From: an uncultured Aquincola sp.
GTDB taxonomy: Bacteria > Pseudomonadota > Gammaproteobacteria > Burkholderiales > Burkholderiaceae
Reading direction: 5' to 3'
NCBI GenBank assembly: GCA_937883885.1
Contig: CAKZXL010000241.1
Coordinates: 1 to 55,848, forward strand
Length of the DNA stretch: 55,848 bases
Both the position numbers and the translations under genes were made by a program. Shown here one piece after another: positions 32,709-41,780 of the stretch (position 1 is the stretch's first letter; each line of letters starts with the position of its first letter). Under the pieces are notes generated by a model. It was not told where the DNA came from, ran no database searches, and worked only from the letters and a program-made list of their open reading frames with translations.

Positions 32709-33869
32709 ATGTTGTTCTTCGAGCCCGGACTCGCCTTGCCTCCCACCGCCGTGCGCACGGCAGCGTTGCGTGCGCAGGTGCGCCAGTTCATCGCCGAAGA
32801 GATCGCCAGCGGCGGATTCGAGCCGCAGTGCAACTCGTGGACCGAAGGTCTGGACGGCGCGTTCAGCCGCAAGCTCGGACAGCGCGGCTGGATCGGCTAC
32901 CACTGGCCGACAGCCTACGGCGGCCACGGTGGCAGCGCCTTCGACACGCTGACGATCAACGAGGAACTGCTCGCCTCGGGTGCCCCGGTGGCTGCGCACT
33001 GGATCGCGGCGCGGCAGAGCGCACCCTTGTTGATGCGCTTCGGCAGCGAGGCTCAGCGCCAGGCGTTCCTGCCGCGCATCGCCGCCGGCGACACCTATTT
33101 CGCGATCGGCATGAGCGAGCCGGACGTCGGCTCCGACCTTGCCTCTGTGCGCACCCGCGCCGAGTTCTCGGGCGGCCGCTGGCGGCTCCAGGGCCGCAAG
33201 GTTTGGACCAGCGGCGCGCACATCGCGCACTTCGCCATCGTGCTGTGCCGCACCGCGCCGCTCGACCCCAAGACGCGGCACGCGGGCCTGAGCCAGTTCA
33301 TCGTCGACCTCAAGGCGCCCGGCGTGTCGATCCGGCCCATTGTCATGCTCGACGGCAGCCACCACTTCAACGAGGTCACCTTCGACGGCGTCGAGCTGGC
33401 GCCGGACAGCCTTGTCGGCCAGGCCGGCGACGGCTGGAAGCAGGTGACGAGCGAACTTGCTTACGAACGCAGCGGTCCGGAGCGCTTCCTCAGCACCATG
33501 CCCATCGTCGAGCGTTGCCTGCGCCTGGTCCTCACGGGCGCACCGGCTGCGGCTGACATCGCGGCAGGCCGTCTGTTGGCGCGGCTGATGACCCTGCGCA
33601 ACATGAGCCTGGCGATCTGGGGCGCGCTCGAAGCCGGGCGATCACCGGCCATCGAAGCCGCGATGGTCAAGGACCTGGGGACGAACTACGAGCGCGACAC
33701 GCTCGAACTCGTGCGCGACGCGATGGACGGCGACGCGCGTGTGGCCGGCGATGCGGCCCTGGCGCACCTGTTGGTCGCCGCCTGGCCACTCGCCCCCACG
33801 TACAACCTGCGCGGCGGCACCAACGAGATCCTGCGCAACATGATCGCCAAGCAACTGCAGGCACGATGA
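32709..33869 (+). CDS. Acyl-CoA dehydrogenase, large (catalytic) subunit of a probable heteromer
   Basis: 386 aa. FAIGMSEPDVGSDLASVRTRA, LQGRKVWTSGAHIAHFAIVLCRT and the C-terminal YNLRGGTNEILRNMIAKQLQ are present. Helix G carries a candidate catalytic Glu (SELAYERSGPERF) while the C-terminal position has Gly. The following gene overlaps by 4 bp and encodes a shorter, diverged ACAD, the arrangement of alpha2-beta2 steroid and terpenoid side-chain dehydrogenases. The ATG at 32709 starts MLFFEPGLALPP; an upstream TTG is possible but would extend into the promoter region. Confidence 0.9.
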   Translation: MLFFEPGLALPPTAVRTAALRAQVRQFIAEEIASGGFEPQCNSWTEGLDGAFSRKLGQRGWIGYHWPTAYGGHGGSAFDTLTINEELLASGAPVAAHWIAARQSAPLLMRFGSEAQRQAFLPRIAAGDTYFAIGMSEPDVGSDLASVRTRAEFSGGRWRLQGRKVWTSGAHIAHFAIVLCRTAPLDPKTRHAGLSQFIVDLKAPGVSIRPIVMLDGSHHFNEVTFDGVELAPDSLVGQAGDGWKQVTSELAYERSGPERFLSTMPIVERCLRLVLTGAPAAADIAAGRLLARLMTLRNMSLAIWGALEAGRSPAIEAAMVKDLGTNYERDTLELVRDAMDGDARVAGDAALAHLLVAAWPLAPTYNLRGGTNEILRNMIAKQLQAR

Positions 33870-34957
33870 GCGAGCTCGCCCAACCCTTGGCCGAAGCGGC
33901 CGACCGACTGTTCTCGCAGCGCTGCGACAGCCGACTGGTGGCTTCGGCCGATGCGGGCCAGTGGCCGCAGGCGCTGTGGTCCGCCGTCGACGAGCTGGGC
34001 CCGGGCCAGTTGCTCGCGCCCGAGTCCGCAGGCGGCGCCGGCGGCGACTGGCTGGACGCCTGCACGCTGCTCGAGCGTGCGGCGGCACACTGCGTGCCGC
34101 TGCCGATCGGGGAGACGCTGCTGGCCGGTTGGCTGCGCTCGCGCGCCGGGCTGCGGCCGGTCAGCGGGCCGGCCGCCCTGGCCTTCACCGCTGCCCCCTT
34201 GGCCGCGATGCGCGAGGCCGGCCGCGCCGATGCGGCGGAGTCCGACGATGCGCCCGTGCCTTGGGCGGAACACGCTTACCAGATCGCCTTCGTCGGCGCG
34301 GACCCCGCTGGCACGGCCCAGCTGCGGTGGCTGCCGATGGGGTGCATGCAGACGCGCCCCGTCACGCGCAGCTTCCCCCCTTCGGCGCGCGTGACCTGCG
34401 CCGGTGTCGCGCTGCACGCACCCGCGAGCGCCGAACCGGCTCGGGCCTGGTGTGTGCCCTTGCCCGGACTCAGCCTGACCGAGGTGCGCGCGCGGGCCGC
34501 TCTGCTCACCGCCGCGCAGATGGCCGGCGCGCTGGGGCGCCTGCTCGACATGACGCTGGCATACACCGGAGAACGCGTACAGTTCGGTCGCTCGATCGGC
34601 CAGTTCCAGGCCGTTCAGCACCAGCTGGCGCAGCTGGCCGAGGAGGCCGCCGCCGCGCGCGTGGCGGTACATGCGGCCGCGGCCACCGAAGACCCACACT
34701 GCTTTGTTGCCGCAGCGGCCGCGGCCAAGGTGCGGGCGGGCGAGGCCGCGAGCCTGGCTGCGCGCATTGCGCACCAGCTGCACGGCGCCATCGGCGTCAC
34801 CGCCGAGCACGCGCTGCACCTGTCCACGCGCCGGCTGTGCTGGTGGCGCGACGAGCACGGCAGCGAGGCCTTTTGGGCACGCGCGCTGGTGCAGGCCCTG
34901 AGGGACGGCGGCATGCGGTCGGCCTGGCAGGCTGCGGTGGCCTGCACCTCGCGTTGA
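33866..34957 (+). CDS. Acyl-CoA dehydrogenase-like small subunit of a probable heteromer
   Basis: 363 aa. The N-terminal and middle domains are weakly conserved, with no EPxAGSD motif. The C-terminal helical domain is clear: GERVQFGRSIGQFQAVQHQLAQLAEEAAAARV and QLHGAIGVTAEHALHLSTRRL. The middle domain lacks the usual flavin-contact signature and no catalytic Glu is apparent. A non-catalytic, FAD-sharing partner for the preceding gene (ATGA overlap at 33866-33869) is the simplest reading, by analogy with the ChsE-type heterotetramers. Confidence 0.85.
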   Translation: MSELAQPLAEAADRLFSQRCDSRLVASADAGQWPQALWSAVDELGPGQLLAPESAGGAGGDWLDACTLLERAAAHCVPLPIGETLLAGWLRSRAGLRPVSGPAALAFTAAPLAAMREAGRADAAESDDAPVPWAEHAYQIAFVGADPAGTAQLRWLPMGCMQTRPVTRSFPPSARVTCAGVALHAPASAEPARAWCVPLPGLSLTEVRARAALLTAAQMAGALGRLLDMTLAYTGERVQFGRSIGQFQAVQHQLAQLAEEAAAARVAVHAAAATEDPHCFVAAAAAAKVRAGEAASLAARIAHQLHGAIGVTAEHALHLSTRRLCWWRDEHGSEAFWARALVQALRDGGMRSAWQAAVACTSR

Positions 34958-34970
34958 ACGGACTCGAACC

Positions 34971-36179
34971 ATGAGCGCGCTGCGCGGCATCCGGGTGATC
35001 GACCTCACCGCCTACCTGCTCGGGCCCTTCGCCACGCAGATCCTCGGCGACATGGGCGCAGACGTCGTCAAGATCGAGTCGCACGAGGGCGACATCGTGC
35101 GCGGTATCGGACCGACGCGTTCGCCGGGCATGGGCGGCATCTTCCAGCAGAACAACCGCAACAAGCGCAGCGTCGTGCTCGATCTCAAGCAGCCGGCCGG
35201 CCGCGATGCGCTGCTGCGCTTGGCCGCCAAGGCCGACGTGTTCGTCTACAACGTTCGTCCGGCGGCGATGGCCAGGCTGGGGCTCTCGTACGAGGCGCTC
35301 GCCGCCGTCAACCCGGGCATCGTCTACGCCGGCGCGGTCGGCTTCGGCCAGGACGGCCCGTATGCCGCGCGGCCCGCGCTGGACGACCTGATGCAGGGCA
35401 TGTCAGGCATCGCCGGGCTGTACGCGCGAGCCAGCGGCGGCGAGCCGCGCTACATCCCGATGGCCATGGCCGACCGCTACACCGGCATCGCGCTCGTCAA
35501 TGCCATCCTCGGCGCCCTGGTGCACAAGCTGCGCACAGGCGAAGGGCAGTCGCTGGAGGTGCCGATGTTCGAGTCGCTCGCGCAAGGCGTGCTGGGCGAT
35601 CATCTGATGGGCCATTCGTTCGATCCACCGCTGGGGCCGCCAGGCTATCTGCGCCACCTGAGCCCCGATCGCCGGCCCTTCCGCACGCAGGACGGCTACC
35701 TGTGCGCCTTCCTCATCAGCGACGGCCAGTGGCGTGCCATGCTAGATCGCATCGGCGAGCCCGAACTGTTGGATGATCCGCGCTTTGCCACGCTGCAGGC
35801 ACGCACCGACCATTCGCGCGAGGTGTACGCCTGGCTGGACGCCGTCTTTCGCACGCGCACCACGTCCGAGTGGCTGGCCATCCTGGGTGAGGCCGATGTG
35901 CCGGCTGGCCCGCTGCACACGCTCGAGTCGCTGCTGGAAGATCCGCACTTGAACGCCGTGGGCTTCTTTCAGCACCTGCAGCATCCGACCGAAGGCACGC
36001 TCGTGAGCCTGCGGCCGCCGTCGCGCTGGTCACGCACGCAGCCGGAGATCCGGCGTGCGCCGCCGCTCCTGGGCGAGCACAGTGCCGAACTGCTGCGCGA
36101 GGCCGGCTATTCCGCCGCGGAGATCGCCGAGCTGGCGGCCGCCGGCGTCACGGTCGCGGCGGGCGACGGTTGCGGCTGA
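34971..36179 (+). CDS. Family III CoA-transferase (CaiB/BaiF type)
   Basis: 402 aa. It opens LRGIRVIDLTAYLLGPFATQILGDMGADVVKIE and has NKRSVVLDLKQPAGRDALLRL, the catalytic Asp168 in PMAMADRYTGIAL, and later TRTTSEWLAILGEADVPAGPLHTLESLLEDPHL. These enzymes move CoA between carboxylates through an aspartyl-CoA anhydride, activating a substrate acid at the expense of, for example, succinyl-CoA. It starts 13 bp after the ACAD small subunit in one operon. A second member lies at 40491-41705. Confidence 0.92.
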   Translation: MSALRGIRVIDLTAYLLGPFATQILGDMGADVVKIESHEGDIVRGIGPTRSPGMGGIFQQNNRNKRSVVLDLKQPAGRDALLRLAAKADVFVYNVRPAAMARLGLSYEALAAVNPGIVYAGAVGFGQDGPYAARPALDDLMQGMSGIAGLYARASGGEPRYIPMAMADRYTGIALVNAILGALVHKLRTGEGQSLEVPMFESLAQGVLGDHLMGHSFDPPLGPPGYLRHLSPDRRPFRTQDGYLCAFLISDGQWRAMLDRIGEPELLDDPRFATLQARTDHSREVYAWLDAVFRTRTTSEWLAILGEADVPAGPLHTLESLLEDPHLNAVGFFQHLQHPTEGTLVSLRPPSRWSRTQPEIRRAPPLLGEHSAELLREAGYSAAEIAELAAAGVTVAAGDGCG

Positions 36180-36211
36180 TGGCCATCGCCCGTCGCCGGC
36201 CGCGCGCGGAG

Positions 36212-36994
36212 CTACACGCCGCGGAAACGCGGCGAACGCTTCTCGAGCAGGGCCGCAACGCCTTCCTTGGCATCGGCCATTTCGAGCGTGCGCGACTGCA
36301 GCAGCGCCTCGATCTCGCCAGCCGACCTCGGATCCCATTCGAGACCACGGTAGAGCGAGCGCTTCATCATTCGAACGGCCACCGGTGCATTGGCGGCGAT
36401 CTCGTCGGCCAGTTCGCGAGCCCGCGCCAACACCTGTCCCGGCTCAACCGCATGGTTGGCGATTCCCAGCTCAGCGGCCTCGGCGCCCGAAAACACGCGC
36501 CCGGTGAACAGCAACTCCGCCGCACGCGGAACGCCGCACACGCGCGGCAGAAGATAGCTGATGGCCATGCCCGAATGCAGGCCCAGGCGCGCGAAATTGG
36601 CACCGTAGCGCGCCTCGCGGTTGGCCACGCGGATGTCGCACACCAGGCCGAGCCCGAAGCCGCCGCCGATGGCGTGGCCGTTCATCGACGCAATCACCGG
36701 TACTGGCACGTCAAGGATGCTCAGGAACGGCCGGTAGATCGCGTAGGACGCCTCATGCGGAAGTTCGCTGCCCCGCTCGAGCAACGAGCTGCGGAAGTCC
36801 GCGCCCGAACAAAAGTTGGCCCCGCTGCCGGTGATCACGACACAGCGGATGGCACGGTCTCCCTTCACTTCGTCGATGACCTGCTGGAATGCCTGCAGCA
36901 ACTCGGGCGCCATCGCATTGCGCTGCTCGGGGCGGTTGAGCGTGATCTCGCAGACGGAGCCGCGACGATCGACGAGTACGGCAGAAGCGGTCAT
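36212..36994 (-). CDS. Enoyl-CoA hydratase/isomerase family protein
   Basis: 260 aa. Oxyanion segments CSGADFRSSL and HAIGGGFGLGLVCDIRVA are normal. The first hydratase Glu is replaced in GANFARLGLHSGM (usual PEVKLG), while the second is present (VPRAAELLFTG), so the reaction may be isomerisation or hydrolysis rather than hydration. The start at 36994 (MTASAVLVDRRG) matches family N-termini; the longer frame runs into the intergenic region. It stands alone on the minus strand between a CoA-transferase gene and two Bug receptors. Confidence 0.85.
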   Translation of the reverse strand: MTASAVLVDRRGSVCEITLNRPEQRNAMAPELLQAFQQVIDEVKGDRAIRCVVITGSGANFCSGADFRSSLLERGSELPHEASYAIYRPFLSILDVPVPVIASMNGHAIGGGFGLGLVCDIRVANREARYGANFARLGLHSGMAISYLLPRVCGVPRAAELLFTGRVFSGAEAAELGIANHAVEPGQVLARARELADEIAANAPVAVRMMKRSLYRGLEWDPRSAGEIEALLQSRTLEMADAKEGVAALLEKRSPRFRGV

Positions 36995-37106
36995 GGAATT
37001 CCTTGGGATTGGCACATGGCAAGTGTAGGCGTGGCGGGCTGCGTGGGCAGTCCGTCGAAGCCTGCGCGAGGCGCCATGTGAGGAGAACCCATTCAACGGG
37101 GGTGCA

Positions 37107-38078
37107 ATGAAAATGCTCAAGCGACTTCTGATCGGCCTGCTGACCGCGGCGGGCCTGATGGCCTCGGTGCCGGCTTCGGCTCAGGCCTGGCCTTCGCGGC
37201 CGCTGCAAATGATCGTGCCTCAGGGCGCGGGCGGCAGCACCGATGCGCTGGCGCGGCTGGTGGCGCAGGCGCTGGGTGAGCGTCTGGGCCAGAACGTGGT
37301 GGCCGACAACCGCGCGGGCGCTGGCGGCGTGCTCGGAATCGGCGCTGCGGCCAAGGCGGCACCTGATGGGTATACGCTGCTGCTTGGCTCCAACACCACC
37401 GTGGCCGCCAACGCGTTCCTGTATGCGAGCTTTCCGGTCAAGCCGCTCGAAGACTTCACGCCGCTCGCGATGGCCGCCGATGCGCCATTTGTCTTCGTCG
37501 TACCGGCCCACTCGCCGCTCAAGTCGATGAGCGACCTGTTGGCCGCGGCCAAGGCGGCGCCGGGCAAGCTCAACTATGGATCGGGGACCAGCTCGGCGCT
37601 GCTGTGTACCGTACTGCTCAAGCGCGCCGCCGGAATCGACTTGACGCGCGTGCCCTACAAGTCGTCCGCGCAGGGACTCAACGATCTGATCGGCGGGCAG
37701 CTCGACGTCACCTGCGAGCCGCTGTCCAGCAGCATGCCCAACGTCAAGGCCGGCCGCATGCGCGCTCTGGCACAGACCGGCGCCCAGCGCTCGCCCCTGG
37801 CTCCCGACATCGAGACCGTGGCCGAAGCGGGGATCAAGGGCTTCGAGTACAGCGCCTGGTTGGGATTCTTCGTGCCGGCGGGCGTGCCGCGCGAGATCTC
37901 GTCACGCCTGGCAGCAGAGTTGCTGGCGGTGCTGAGGCTGCCGGCAACGGCCGACAAGATCCGCGGCATCGGTTTCGAGCCCCGCACCGCGGACGCCGAC
38001 GCGCTGGCAGCGACGCATCGCGCGGAAATGGCCACCGTGGCGGCCACAGTGCGGGCAGCCGGCATCAAGGCCGAGTGA
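37107..38078 (+). CDS. Bug/TctC-family periplasmic substrate-binding protein
   Basis: 323 aa. The signal peptide MKMLKRLLIGLLTAAGLMASVPASAQA is followed by WPSRPLQMIVPQGAGGSTDALARLVA and the family segments APDGYTLLLGSNTTVAAN and GKLNYGSGTSSALLCTVLLKRAAGIDLTRVPYKSS. It would be exported and capture a carboxylic acid or similar ligand. It is followed 55 bp later by a second Bug receptor. No TctA/TctB genes are present in the window. Confidence 0.92.
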   Translation: MKMLKRLLIGLLTAAGLMASVPASAQAWPSRPLQMIVPQGAGGSTDALARLVAQALGERLGQNVVADNRAGAGGVLGIGAAAKAAPDGYTLLLGSNTTVAANAFLYASFPVKPLEDFTPLAMAADAPFVFVVPAHSPLKSMSDLLAAAKAAPGKLNYGSGTSSALLCTVLLKRAAGIDLTRVPYKSSAQGLNDLIGGQLDVTCEPLSSSMPNVKAGRMRALAQTGAQRSPLAPDIETVAEAGIKGFEYSAWLGFFVPAGVPREISSRLAAELLAVLRLPATADKIRGIGFEPRTADADALAATHRAEMATVAATVRAAGIKAE

Positions 38079-38133
38079 GGCCACATCCCGATTGCACAAC
38101 CCTGTTGCACTCCTTCTCCAGGAGCGAACCCCG

Positions 38134-39105
38134 ATGAACCGCCGTCCTTCCGCGCTGCGACGTCTGCTGCTCAGCGCGACCCTGCTGCTGCCGCTGCTGG
38201 CCGACGCCGCCGAGCCCTATCCCTCGCAGCCGATCCGCATGATCGTGCCCTTCGGCGCCGGCGGCACCAGCGACGTGGTGGCACGGCTGCTGAGCGCCAA
38301 GCTCTCCGAGTCGCTCAAGCAGACCGTCAATGTCGACCCGAGGCCGGGCGCCAACGGCATCATCGGCACCGACATCGTGGCCAAGGCCGCGCCCGACGGC
38401 TACACGCTGCTGCTCACCGTGGCCAGCGCGCAGACGCTGACCCCCGCGCTGTACAAGCTGCCCTTCGATCCGGTGAAGGACTTCGCGCCGGTGTCGCTGG
38501 TGGCCAACCTCGGTGGCGTGTTCCTTGTCAACGCGAACCTGCCGGTGCGCACGATGCAGGAGTTCGCGGCCGAGGCGCGCACGCGCCCAGGCCGCTTCAG
38601 CTACGGCGCCGGCACGAGCCTGCTGCGCCTTATCGGCGAGCAGCTCAGGCAGGCCATCGGCGCAGACATCACCATGGTGCCGTACAAGGGCACCGGTCCG
38701 CAGATGGCCGCGGTGGTTGGCGGCGAGGTGGATGCGGTGGTCGACCCCTTTGTCGGCATGGCCCACGTCAAGTCGGGCAAGGTGCGTCCGCTGGCCGTGC
38801 TGATGAACAAGCGCTCGCCGCTGCTGCCCGACGTGCCCACCTTCGAAGAAGCCGGCATCAAGGGCATCGCGCTCGACTCCTGGGCTGCGGTGCTGGCGCC
38901 GGCGGGCACGCCGCCGGAGATCGTCGCCAAGCTGTCGTCGGAGATCGCGCGCATCGTCGCATTGCACGACGTGCGCGAGCGTCTGGCGACACTCAACTAC
39001 GAACCGGTGGGCAGCACGCCGGCCGAGCTCGCCCGCACGATCGACGCCGAGATCGTCAAGTGGAAGCGCGTGGTCAAGGAATCCAACTACAAGGCCGAGG
39101 AATGA
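38134..39105 (+). CDS. Bug/TctC-family periplasmic substrate-binding protein
   Basis: 323 aa. The signal peptide MNRRPSALRRLLLSATLLLPLLADAAEP is followed by YPSQPIRMIVPFGAGGTSDVVARLL and APDGYTLLLTVASAQTLTPALYKLPFDPVKDFAPVSL. The ATG at 38134 has AGGAG upstream; the longer frame would add a non-signal extension. The stop overlaps the downstream thioesterase start by 4 bp (ATGA), linking uptake to CoA-ester processing in one operon. It is diverged from the preceding receptor, so the ligands probably differ. Confidence 0.92.
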   Translation: MNRRPSALRRLLLSATLLLPLLADAAEPYPSQPIRMIVPFGAGGTSDVVARLLSAKLSESLKQTVNVDPRPGANGIIGTDIVAKAAPDGYTLLLTVASAQTLTPALYKLPFDPVKDFAPVSLVANLGGVFLVNANLPVRTMQEFAAEARTRPGRFSYGAGTSLLRLIGEQLRQAIGADITMVPYKGTGPQMAAVVGGEVDAVVDPFVGMAHVKSGKVRPLAVLMNKRSPLLPDVPTFEEAGIKGIALDSWAAVLAPAGTPPEIVAKLSSEIARIVALHDVRERLATLNYEPVGSTPAELARTIDAEIVKWKRVVKESNYKAEE

Positions 39106-39578
39106 ACAGAATGGCCGCAATCCGACCACCGACCGCTGCAAGCCTGCCCCTGTTCATCGAGACCCATCTCGGCCGCGTGTCGCCCCTGGAGTGCGATCAG
39201 CTGGGCCACATGAACGTCCAGTACTACGTGGCCAAGGTCTCGGATGCGGCCTGGCACGTGATGGCGTCTATCGGCATCACGCCCGGCTACATCCGAGAGC
39301 GGCGTCGCGCGCCTGCGGCGGTGAAGCAGGAGGTGCTGTACCTGAAGGAGTTGCTCGCCGGCGACCTGGTTCGCATGGAAAGCGGCGTGCTCGAGGTCAG
39401 CGAGCGCAAGATCACCTTCTTCCACCGTCTGACCAACGTCGAGACAGGCCAAACGGCGATGAAGAGCAAGGTCTTCACGGTGATGATGGACCTGGACGCG
39501 CGGCGCTCCACAGCGCTGGATGCCGAGGTGCTGGCGCGTGCGCGCCAACGGCTGCTGCCCGCCGGGAGCGACGAATGA
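39102..39578 (+). CDS. Hotdog thioesterase (4-hydroxybenzoyl-CoA thioesterase-like)
   Basis: 158 aa single hotdog domain. The active-site segment VSPLECDQLGHMNVQYYVAKVSDAAW has the Asp and GHMN pattern of the 4HBT/FcbC group, followed by KQEVLYLKELLAGDLVRMESGVLEV. It would hydrolyse a small acyl- or aryl-CoA, or act in a related dehydration or condensation step. It overlaps both neighbours by 4 bp (39102-39105 and 39575-39578) and is clearly related to the first domain of the next gene. Confidence 0.85.
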   Translation: MNRMAAIRPPTAASLPLFIETHLGRVSPLECDQLGHMNVQYYVAKVSDAAWHVMASIGITPGYIRERRRAPAAVKQEVLYLKELLAGDLVRMESGVLEVSERKITFFHRLTNVETGQTAMKSKVFTVMMDLDARRSTALDAEVLARARQRLLPAGSDE

Positions 39579-40498
39579 CTGCGCCGGGCCACCTGATGAG
39601 TGGACGCGTCTTCGTCACCGGCCTCGGCTCGGTGAGCATGTCCGACTGCGACCAATGGGGCCACATGAACGTGCAGCACTACCTCGCGCGCGCCAGCGAC
39701 GCGCAGGCCCACCTCGCGGCACGCATCGGCCTCGCGCCCGGCCGACTGCGCAGGGAGGGCTTGGCTTTGCGGCCACTCACGGACCGCACCCTGTTCAAGC
39801 GTGAACTGCGTGGCGGCGACATCCACGCGATCCGCTCGGGCATCCGTGCCGTGCACGACGACGGCACGCTCGACATCGCCAGCCGGATGACCAATCTGGA
39901 GACCGGCATCGAATCGGCGGCTTTCGAGACGCGACTGCGTCTGACGGGCGCCGGCGAGACGCCGCTGCCATGGCCAGCCGATGTGCTGGCGGCCGCCCGC
40001 GAGCACACCGGCGATCTGCCTGAGATGCCCCGGCCGTCGCCGATGGCCGCGGTACTGCCGCCGGGACCGCCACCGCTCGAGCGGATGCTGCTCACCTACC
40101 GCGGCTCGGTCGAACCGTGGGACTGCGATGTCGACGGCGTGGCGCCGCCGCGCGCGCACATCGCGCGCTTCAACGATGCCATCACGCATCTGTTCCGGGC
40201 GATGCATCTGGACCGCAAGGTGCTGTTCGCCTCCGGCACCGGCTCGGCGGCACTGGACTACGACATCGCCTATCACCGGCCGCTGCACGCTGGCAGCGCG
40301 GTGGAGGTCCGCAGCGGCGTGCTGGCGGTCGGCGAGAAGGTCTATCACATCGTCCACCACGTGGTCGACTCGAGCGACGGAGGCCTGTACACGAGCATCG
40401 TGGTCGCCGCCCTCTTCTTCGATCTGAAGCAGCGCAAGTCCGTAGCCATCCCTGCCAACATCCGGGCCTCGGCAGAGAGCCTGATCGCCCATGGCTGA
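39575..40498 (+). CDS. Double-hotdog thioesterase-like protein
   Basis: 307 aa with two hotdog units. The first (about 1-140) has MSDCDQWGHMNVQHYLARASDAQ and FKRELRGGDIHAIRSGI, much like the preceding single-domain protein. The second (about 170-300) has EPWDCDVDGVAPPRAHIARFNDA, where the GHMN core is lost, and then YDIAYHRPLHAGSAVEVRSGVLAV. One active and one structural domain is therefore likely. The start overlaps the upstream stop (ATGA) and its end overlaps the CoA-transferase start by 8 bp. Confidence 0.85.
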   Translation: MTAPGHLMSGRVFVTGLGSVSMSDCDQWGHMNVQHYLARASDAQAHLAARIGLAPGRLRREGLALRPLTDRTLFKRELRGGDIHAIRSGIRAVHDDGTLDIASRMTNLETGIESAAFETRLRLTGAGETPLPWPADVLAAAREHTGDLPEMPRPSPMAAVLPPGPPPLERMLLTYRGSVEPWDCDVDGVAPPRAHIARFNDAITHLFRAMHLDRKVLFASGTGSAALDYDIAYHRPLHAGSAVEVRSGVLAVGEKVYHIVHHVVDSSDGGLYTSIVVAALFFDLKQRKSVAIPANIRASAESLIAHG

Positions 40499-41705
40499 GA
40501 TCGGCCAAACCGGCCCCCGTGCACTGGATGGGCTGCGCGTGCTGGACCTCTCGCGCGTGCTGGCCGGCCCGCTGTGTGCCCAGATGCTGGCCGACCACGG
40601 CGCCGCGGTGATCAAGGTCGAGCCGCCCGAAGGAGACGAGGCTCGACGCATCGGCCCGCCGCTGGACGAGCGCGGCGAATGCGCCTATTTCGCGGCCCTA
40701 AACCGTGGCAAGCGCTCGATTGCACTGGATCTGTCCCGCCCCGCCGGCTGCGTCGTGCTCGAACGGCTGCTCGCAGGTGCCGATGTGCTGATCGAGAACT
40801 TCCTGCCCGGCACAATGGAGAAGTGGGGCCTGGGCTACGAGAGCACGCTCGCGGCGCGCCACCCGCGGCTCATCTACTGCGGCGTCAGCGGTTTCGGTGC
40901 GGGCGGGCCGCTCGGCGGCCTGCCTGGCTACGACGCGGTGGCGCAGGCGATTTCCGGGCTGATGAGCATCAACGGCACGCCGGAATCGGGCCCGGTGCGC
41001 CTGGGCGTGCCGGTGGTCGACTACCTCACCGGCTACAACGCGATGGTCGGCGTGCTGCTGGCCCTGGCTGCGCGTGAACGCACCGGTGCCGGCCAGCGCG
41101 TGGAAGCGACGCTGTTCGACACCGGCCTGGCACTGCTGCTGGCCCCGCACGCGTCGAACTGGTTCTACTCCGGGCGCATCCCGCAGCGAATGGGCAGCGC
41201 GCATCCGAACATCGTGCCGTACGACTGCTATACCGCGGCCGACGGGTCGATCTTCCTCGGCGTCGTCAACGACGGCCAGTTCCTTCGCCTGTGCGAGTGT
41301 GTGCAGCGTCCCGACCTGGCATCAGATCCACGTTTCGCCAATCCCGTGTCGCGACGCGAGCACCGTGAGGCGCTTCGTACCGAGCTCGAACGCACGCTGG
41401 CGCGCTACGAGGGTGCCGAGCTGTGCGAGATGCTGATGCGGCGCGGCGTGCCCGCCGGCGTAGTGAACAACGTGGCGCAGGCCCTGTCGCACCCGCACGC
41501 CGCGCACCGCGAGATGGTGGTGGAGGCCGACGGGCATAGGCACATCGGCGTGCCGGTCAAGCTCGGTGCCACGCCGGGGCGCGTGGCCAGTCTGCCGCCG
41601 ACGTTGAGCCAGCATGCCGAAGGCATCCTCGCCGAGCTGGGGCTGGACGCTGCGGAACGCGACGCGCTGTACCGCGATGGCACGGTCAGGCCGCCGCCCG
41701 CGTAG
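40491..41705 (+). CDS. Family III CoA-transferase (CaiB/BaiF type)
   Basis: 404 aa. LDGLRVLDLSRVLAGPLCAQMLADHGAAVIKVEPPEGDEARRIGPP is the family signature, with NRGKRSIALDLSRPAG, the catalytic Asp177 in GVPVVDYLTGYNAMVG and the C-terminal RRGVPAGVVNNVAQALSHPHAAHREMVVE. Last gene of the plus-strand operon that starts with the Bug receptors at 37107, so it may activate the acid those receptors deliver. It converges on the MBL-fold gene; the 75-bp spacer holds GC-rich sequence without a convincing terminator. Confidence 0.92.
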   Translation: MAEIGQTGPRALDGLRVLDLSRVLAGPLCAQMLADHGAAVIKVEPPEGDEARRIGPPLDERGECAYFAALNRGKRSIALDLSRPAGCVVLERLLAGADVLIENFLPGTMEKWGLGYESTLAARHPRLIYCGVSGFGAGGPLGGLPGYDAVAQAISGLMSINGTPESGPVRLGVPVVDYLTGYNAMVGVLLALAARERTGAGQRVEATLFDTGLALLLAPHASNWFYSGRIPQRMGSAHPNIVPYDCYTAADGSIFLGVVNDGQFLRLCECVQRPDLASDPRFANPVSRREHREALRTELERTLARYEGAELCEMLMRRGVPAGVVNNVAQALSHPHAAHREMVVEADGHRHIGVPVKLGATPGRVASLPPTLSQHAEGILAELGLDAAERDALYRDGTVRPPPA

Positions 41706-41780
41706 CGGCGACCGCGCACGGCCGGGGGCCGCTTCGACGAGGCGCTGCCCGTCAGGGCCGCAGGCCAGTCATCCTGGATG

